DNA of 52,056 nucleotides from Saccharibacillus qingshengii. Lineage in GTDB: Bacteria > Bacillota > Bacilli > Paenibacillales > Paenibacillaceae. The DNA lies in NCBI RefSeq assembly GCF_013185195.1, contig NZ_JAAZWC010000032.1, forward strand, positions 1-52,056. Direction: 5' to 3'. A program made the position numbers and the translations under genes. The notes under the pieces were generated by a model that searched no databases, had not been told where the DNA came from, and saw only the letters and a list, made by a program, of their open reading frames with translations. This document shows positions 48,220 through 52,056 of the stretch, one piece after another. Position 1 is the first letter of the stretch, and every line of letters starts with the position of its first letter.

Positions 48220-49776
48220 TTAGCTGCTCGAAGCGGCTACCCAGATTACATTGTCTTCTTCTTCGCCGTTTACCGGCCACCAGTGGAATCCGTCGCGGGC
48301 AAGCAGTTCGTCCGCTTCTTTCGGTCCCCAACTTCCGGCCGGATAAGCACTGACATCCGACGGATTTTCTTTCCAGGCGGCGTCGATTTTGTCGACAAAT
48401 GCCCAGGCCGAAGCCACTTCGTCCCAACGCGTGAAGTAGGTGGAATCGCCTTTGGCGGCATCGTGGATCAGGCGCTCGTAAGCTTCCGGCGAGTTGATGC
48501 CCACCAGGCAGCTTTGACAGAACTCCATCGCCACCTGCGCGATTTCGGATTCCGAACCCGGCTTCTTGGCGTTGATCTTGAAGTAGATGCCTTCCATCGG
48601 ATTGACGCGGATGACGAGCAGGTTTGGCTGCAGGTCGTGCTTTTGTCCGAGGTAGATGTTGCCCGGCATCTTCTTGAATTCGATCACGACTTCCGTCGTT
48701 TTGACCGGGAGGCGTTTGCCTGTCCGGATATAGAACGGAACGCCGGCCCAACGGAAGTTATCCACGGATACGCGAGCCGCGAAGAACGTCTCGGTATTCG
48801 AATTCGGATCGACTTTGTCTTCTTCGCGGTACCCCGGCAGGTCTTTGCCTTTGCTTTGTCCGGCCGTATACTGGCCGCGCACGACATTGGCTTTGACTTC
48901 GGCGGCATCGGCGAAATGATGCAGCGAACGCAGCACTTTCACCTTTTCGTCGCGCAGGTCTTCCGCAAGCGGACGGCTAGGCGGTTCCATCGCGATCATC
49001 GTGAGCAGTTGGAGAATATGGTTCTGTCCCATATCGCGCAGCGCACCCGCATGATCGTAATAGCCGCCGCGTTCTTCGACGCCGACCGTCTCGCCCAGCG
49101 TGATCTGCACGTTGGCGATATATTTGTTGTTCCAGAGCGACTCGAAGAACAGGTTCGAGAACCGAATGGTCTCGATGTTCTGCACCATCTCTTTGCCGAG
49201 ATAATGGTCGATCCGGTAGATCTCGTCTTCCTTGAACACATGACCCAGCTCTTCGTTCAACTTCTCGGCCGACTTGAGGTCGTAACCGAAAGGCTTCTCG
49301 ATGACCAGACGATGCCAGCCTTCGTTGTCGAGCATGCCGCCTTCACGCAGGTTCAGCGAGACGCTGCCAAACAGTTCCGGTGCCAGTGCCAGATAGAAGA
49401 GTCGGTTGCCCGGAATCGAGAACTTCTTCTCGATCTCTTCCGTCTGTTCTTTGAGTTCCTGGAACCCCGCTACATTGTTGATATCGAGGGATTTATATTC
49501 GAAGTGCTCCGCAAACTTGTTCCACTTCTCCTGGTCGGAAGATTTGTACCGTCCGAATTCCTGGATCGAGCGGAATACGTCATCACGAAACTCTTCGTTC
49601 GTACGAGGACGCCGAGCCACTCCGACCACGGCAAAATCCTCCGCCAATTTTCCTTCCCGGTACAAGCTGAAAATGGCCGGGAACAACTTGCGACGGGCCA
49701 GGTCTCCGGTAGCCCCGAAGATGAAAAAAACCGCGCCCGGTGCTTTCAATGCTTCAAGATTTTGATTGTCCGCCAT
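48220..49776 (-). CDS. zwf: Glucose-6-phosphate 1-dehydrogenase
   Basis: This 518-residue protein catalyses the first step of the oxidative pentose phosphate pathway, making NADPH. The coenzyme motif is G21-A-T-G-D-L-A, the EKPFG motif lies at 160-164 and the active site is R-I-D-H-Y-L-G-K-E (188-196). ATG 49776 is preceded by GGGGAGC. It is monocistronic, with its own terminator. Length is close to the Bacillus enzyme (about 490), with a slightly longer C-terminal end rich in acidic residues. gnd is not in the window. Confidence 0.95.
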   Translation of the reverse strand: MADNQNLEALKAPGAVFFIFGATGDLARRKLFPAIFSLYREGKLAEDFAVVGVARRPRTNEEFRDDVFRSIQEFGRYKSSDQEKWNKFAEHFEYKSLDINNVAGFQELKEQTEEIEKKFSIPGNRLFYLALAPELFGSVSLNLREGGMLDNEGWHRLVIEKPFGYDLKSAEKLNEELGHVFKEDEIYRIDHYLGKEMVQNIETIRFSNLFFESLWNNKYIANVQITLGETVGVEERGGYYDHAGALRDMGQNHILQLLTMIAMEPPSRPLAEDLRDEKVKVLRSLHHFADAAEVKANVVRGQYTAGQSKGKDLPGYREEDKVDPNSNTETFFAARVSVDNFRWAGVPFYIRTGKRLPVKTTEVVIEFKKMPGNIYLGQKHDLQPNLLVIRVNPMEGIYFKINAKKPGSESEIAQVAMEFCQSCLVGINSPEAYERLIHDAAKGDSTYFTRWDEVASAWAFVDKIDAAWKENPSDVSAYPAGSWGPKEADELLARDGFHWWPVNGEEEDNVIWVAASSS

Positions 49777-49960
49777 AGCTCCCCATTCTTCCTGTATTAG
49801 TATAGTATCTCTTGTCTTTATGTCTGACTCTTAATTCTCCGCGTTAGCGCGCAGAAAGAAAGATGTGATGTCATTTTAACATATCCCTCAAATTGATGCT
49901 ATCGTATCGATATCATTTATGCTGATCCAACATGAAGGTTTCATTAATATTACCACCACC

Positions 49961-49989
49961 AAAAAGGCCGGCAGAATCAGGCCGGCCTT
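49961..49989 (-). terminator. Terminator after the beta-helix protein gene
   Basis: AAGGCCGGC / GCCGGCCTT with an 8-base loop, then TTTGG on the minus strand, 22 nt past the stop. Confidence 0.8.
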
Positions 49990-50011
49990 GTCCAAAATAA
50001 GGAGAACGTTT

Positions 50012-51784
50012 TCAATCGGCGAGTTTCACTTCGCCGTACACGCGCGTATCCGCCCAGTAAGGCAGGTTCTTGTCGACCCAGCTGAGATACGTATCCCGCT
50101 TGCCGTCTCCGTTCGAATCGTCGTTGGCACTGGCATTGAAGCCGATGATATCGCCGACTTTCGGAGTTAGCGCCGTATAAGGAACCGCCAGTTCAACCGT
50201 ATAGCCGCCTTCGCGCTTGACGACCGCTTTTTTCACCTTCGACAGATCGAACCCGCGAATCGCGGAAGACAGCGAACCGTCGAGCCCGATGCGCAGCTGG
50301 TAGTCGCCTTCGGTACGCGTTCCGTTTTTCGCATTCCGTTCATCGACCCAGACTTCGACCGAATCGTTGTTTTCTTCCGTACCCAGCGCATTCGGCGTCG
50401 CATCGATCATCTCGAACAGATAGTACAGCGCTCCGTTATCCCAAGCGATACGTGCGGTTCCGGTCGTGCCGTTGGGATCTTGGTTCAGCTGCAGGGGCGT
50501 CGAATTGATCCAGACATCGTCAACGGATCCGTCGATAACCGGTGTCCCCCGCGCAGCCGTATACGTGTCTTCTTCGCCCCCGCCCGGAGGCGCCGAGTTC
50601 GGCAGATCGCTGACTATTTCCGCCCGCGACTGGTTGTACAGCGGCGAGCCGCCTGCGTTTTCGACTTTGTTTTTCTCGAACAGCAGGGCTCCGACCGTCG
50701 TCCGCAAAATATGAATACCGTGGTTCGTTGGATTCACAATCCGGTTCTTTTCAAAAGAAGCTTCGATACGGGTCGAACCCAGGATCAGGATCCCGCTGTC
50801 CGCCGAGTCGCGAATCGTATTTTTTTCGAACGAGGCATTTACGATACTCGGTTCTTTATTGGTCGCTTGAAGCCGAATGCCGCCTTTTTCCGGGATCGAC
50901 GGGTTGCGGCTGTCTCCCACAATTTCGTTCTTGCTGACTTTCAGATTGCGCACTTCGTACGTGCGGTAGCTGCCTTCCGAAGCGATAAAGATACCGGCTC
51001 CGCCCGTATAGGCAATTTTGTTTTTCTCGATCGTGACATCCGTCCCTCCGGATACGGTAATGCCCCGGGCATGGCCGCCCGAAACGTCGTTATCTTCAAT
51101 CTTCACGCCGCTCACCCAGGCATTGTTCTTCTCGTACGAGACAACCGCGATCATATCGTCGCCGGTGTCGCGCAGCGTGTTGTCTTCTACCCGGATATCG
51201 GCAGACCCTCCGGTGATATGGATGCCGTCGGCCAGCGTATTGCGGATCGTGTTCTGCTCGATTTCGCCTTTTTTTCCGTATACGATAATCCCCGCCGACG
51301 AACCTCCGTCGATCGTGGTATCCGTTACGGCAAAGTCGGAAGCTTCGGGCAGCACATGCACACGGGCGGAAATGGAACTGGACAAGCGGGTCGTCACCGG
51401 AACGGTGGTCAGAGCGACTTTGCGCAGCGAAGATCCGCTTCCCGCCAGCTGCACCGCCTGCCTGTTCGGATTGGTGCTTCGGAGAATCGACGACTCCCCT
51501 TTGCCCGCGAGACCGACGCCGTCCAGCACAATCACATCCCTGTATAAAAAAGTACCCGGGGGCACATAAACGCTTTTTCCTGCCGCTTTGGCGGCCGCGA
51601 CGGCCTGCCGGATCGAATCCAAATCATCCGTGTTATCGTCCGGCACGGCTCCGTAATCGCTGATCGATACGACTTTGGCAGAAGCTTTCTGTTCTTCGGC
51701 CGCAAACACCGAACCAGATGTGGACACAGGCAGGACGAGGACGGAAGCTGTCAGCAGACAAACGAAGTTTTTCTTGATGGACAT
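50012..51784 (-). CDS. Secreted right-handed beta-helix protein with C-terminal CBM9-like domain
   Basis: ATG 51784 behind GAAGGAGGTTG gives 590 residues. A signal peptide ends at SVFA-AEE (about residue 28). Next is the pectate-lyase/phage-tailspike-type N-cap (SISDYGAVPDDNTDDLDSIR) and about ten beta-helix coils with the repeated pattern of hydrophobic and Asn residues (E-x-N-x-I/V, for example VEDNTLRDTGDD). The last 180 residues fit a CBM9-like domain (TPVIDGSVDDVW, EVWVDERNAKNGT). The protein probably binds or cleaves plant or microbial polysaccharide; no catalytic residues can be named. Confidence 0.85.
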   Translation of the reverse strand: MSIKKNFVCLLTASVLVLPVSTSGSVFAAEEQKASAKVVSISDYGAVPDDNTDDLDSIRQAVAAAKAAGKSVYVPPGTFLYRDVIVLDGVGLAGKGESSILRSTNPNRQAVQLAGSGSSLRKVALTTVPVTTRLSSSISARVHVLPEASDFAVTDTTIDGGSSAGIIVYGKKGEIEQNTIRNTLADGIHITGGSADIRVEDNTLRDTGDDMIAVVSYEKNNAWVSGVKIEDNDVSGGHARGITVSGGTDVTIEKNKIAYTGGAGIFIASEGSYRTYEVRNLKVSKNEIVGDSRNPSIPEKGGIRLQATNKEPSIVNASFEKNTIRDSADSGILILGSTRIEASFEKNRIVNPTNHGIHILRTTVGALLFEKNKVENAGGSPLYNQSRAEIVSDLPNSAPPGGGEEDTYTAARGTPVIDGSVDDVWINSTPLQLNQDPNGTTGTARIAWDNGALYYLFEMIDATPNALGTEENNDSVEVWVDERNAKNGTRTEGDYQLRIGLDGSLSSAIRGFDLSKVKKAVVKREGGYTVELAVPYTALTPKVGDIIGFNASANDDSNGDGKRDTYLSWVDKNLPYWADTRVYGEVKLAD

Positions 51785-51872
51785 AGAGCAACCTCCTTCA
51801 TAAGGGTGATGTTCCGGCAAACCGTTTGTTCAGGCTTTTCGCCCGAACCGCATCCTCTCCTCACACTCGATT

Positions 51873-51894
51873 TGTTAAGCGCTTTCAAAGTATA
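51873..51894 (-). promoter_or_regulatory. Probable cre site at the -10 region of the beta-helix gene
   Basis: TGAAAGCGCTTAACA (51873-51887, minus strand) carries the palindromic core TGAAAGCGCTT and matches the CcpA cre consensus except at the right end. It starts one base after a TATACT (51889-51894) that could be the -10; no clear -35. Location would suit repression by carbon catabolite control. The remaining 150 nt to the window edge show no gene. Confidence 0.5.
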
Positions 51895-52056
51895 ATCCAA
51901 CTTGATCGTCCCCTCGACGAAATGACATAATATGTTAGTTGTAAAAATTCGAAATACCGTCCCCCCTTTTTTTTCGCAAGACGGATTGTAAAATGAAGTG
52001 CAACACCTCGAACTGAATATAAAAAGGCCCACGGCCGGATTCGTGTAGAATGAAGT

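Noticed and set aside
48091-49800. Plus-strand frame of 569 codons
   Set aside because: Antisense shadow of zwf.
1-52056. tRNA or rRNA genes, prophage or integrative element modules
   Set aside because: No cloverleaf or rRNA-like sequence, integrase or phage structural gene was recognised; a covariance-model scan (tRNAscan-SE, Infernal) would be the decisive check.

Overview
The window looks like chromosomal DNA from a Gram-positive, low-to-mid-GC Bacillota, most likely Paenibacillaceae (Paenibacillus or a close relative such as Saccharibacillus). The reasons are the set of Bacillales families (YuzB, YutI/NifU, YycC, YutD, DUF2225, YjbI-type globin, KtrA, heme A synthase), strong AGGAGG ribosome binding sites with frequent GTG and TTG starts, and Bacillales regulators: a SAM-I riboswitch, a Trp T-box, an MntR box and a probable cre site. 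The genus is inferred. No rRNA, tRNA, prophage or CRISPR array was found. One fragment of an IS630-type transposase lies on the left edge.

Layout. 1-5.9 kb: transposase tail, YuzB and NifU-like Fe-S protein, the SAM-riboswitch-controlled methionine importer metNIQ, heme A synthase, a thioredoxin-like protein. 6-10.3 kb: MurJ-like flippase, DUF456 membrane protein, Cof-type HAD phosphatase, Gfo/Idh/MocA oxidoreductase. 10.4-14.3 kb: metal importer mntABCD with an MntR-box-like operator. 14.4-20.3 kb: a probable four-gene envelope operon (small membrane protein, CvpA/transglutaminase fusion, two tandem class B PBPs). 20.4-27.3 kb: Toprim protein, ctaB, trpS with a T-box carrying three 47-nt repeats, pepF, YycC and a small Cys-rich protein.

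27.9-34.9 kb: a carbohydrate operon transcribed leftward from one good promoter: AraC regulator, two LplB/LplC-type permeases, solute-binding lipoprotein, BadF/BadG-type kinase and GH4 phospho-glycosidase. There is no PTS and no ABC ATPase, so import by ABC, phosphorylation by the kinase, then cleavage by GH4 is the natural reading. 35-38.7 kb: housekeeping genes (DUF2225, globin, NAD kinase, YutD with a long charged tail). 38.9-42.7 kb: a second sugar locus: divergent AraC regulator, Gfo/Idh oxidoreductase and two AP-endonuclease-2-type TIM barrels. 43-50 kb: TrmH methyltransferase, KtrA, release factor 3, a PAF-acetylhydrolase-like hydrolase with its MerR regulator, and zwf. The right end is a secreted beta-helix/CBM9-like protein.

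The strongest candidate for something undescribed is a structured element of about 185 nt present twice (27279-27460 and 42742-42931). Both copies lie between convergent genes, in the same orientation, with conserved loop sequences and stems that differ by compensatory changes. Next are the three 47-nt hairpin repeats inside the trpS T-box leader and the two atypical sugar pathways.
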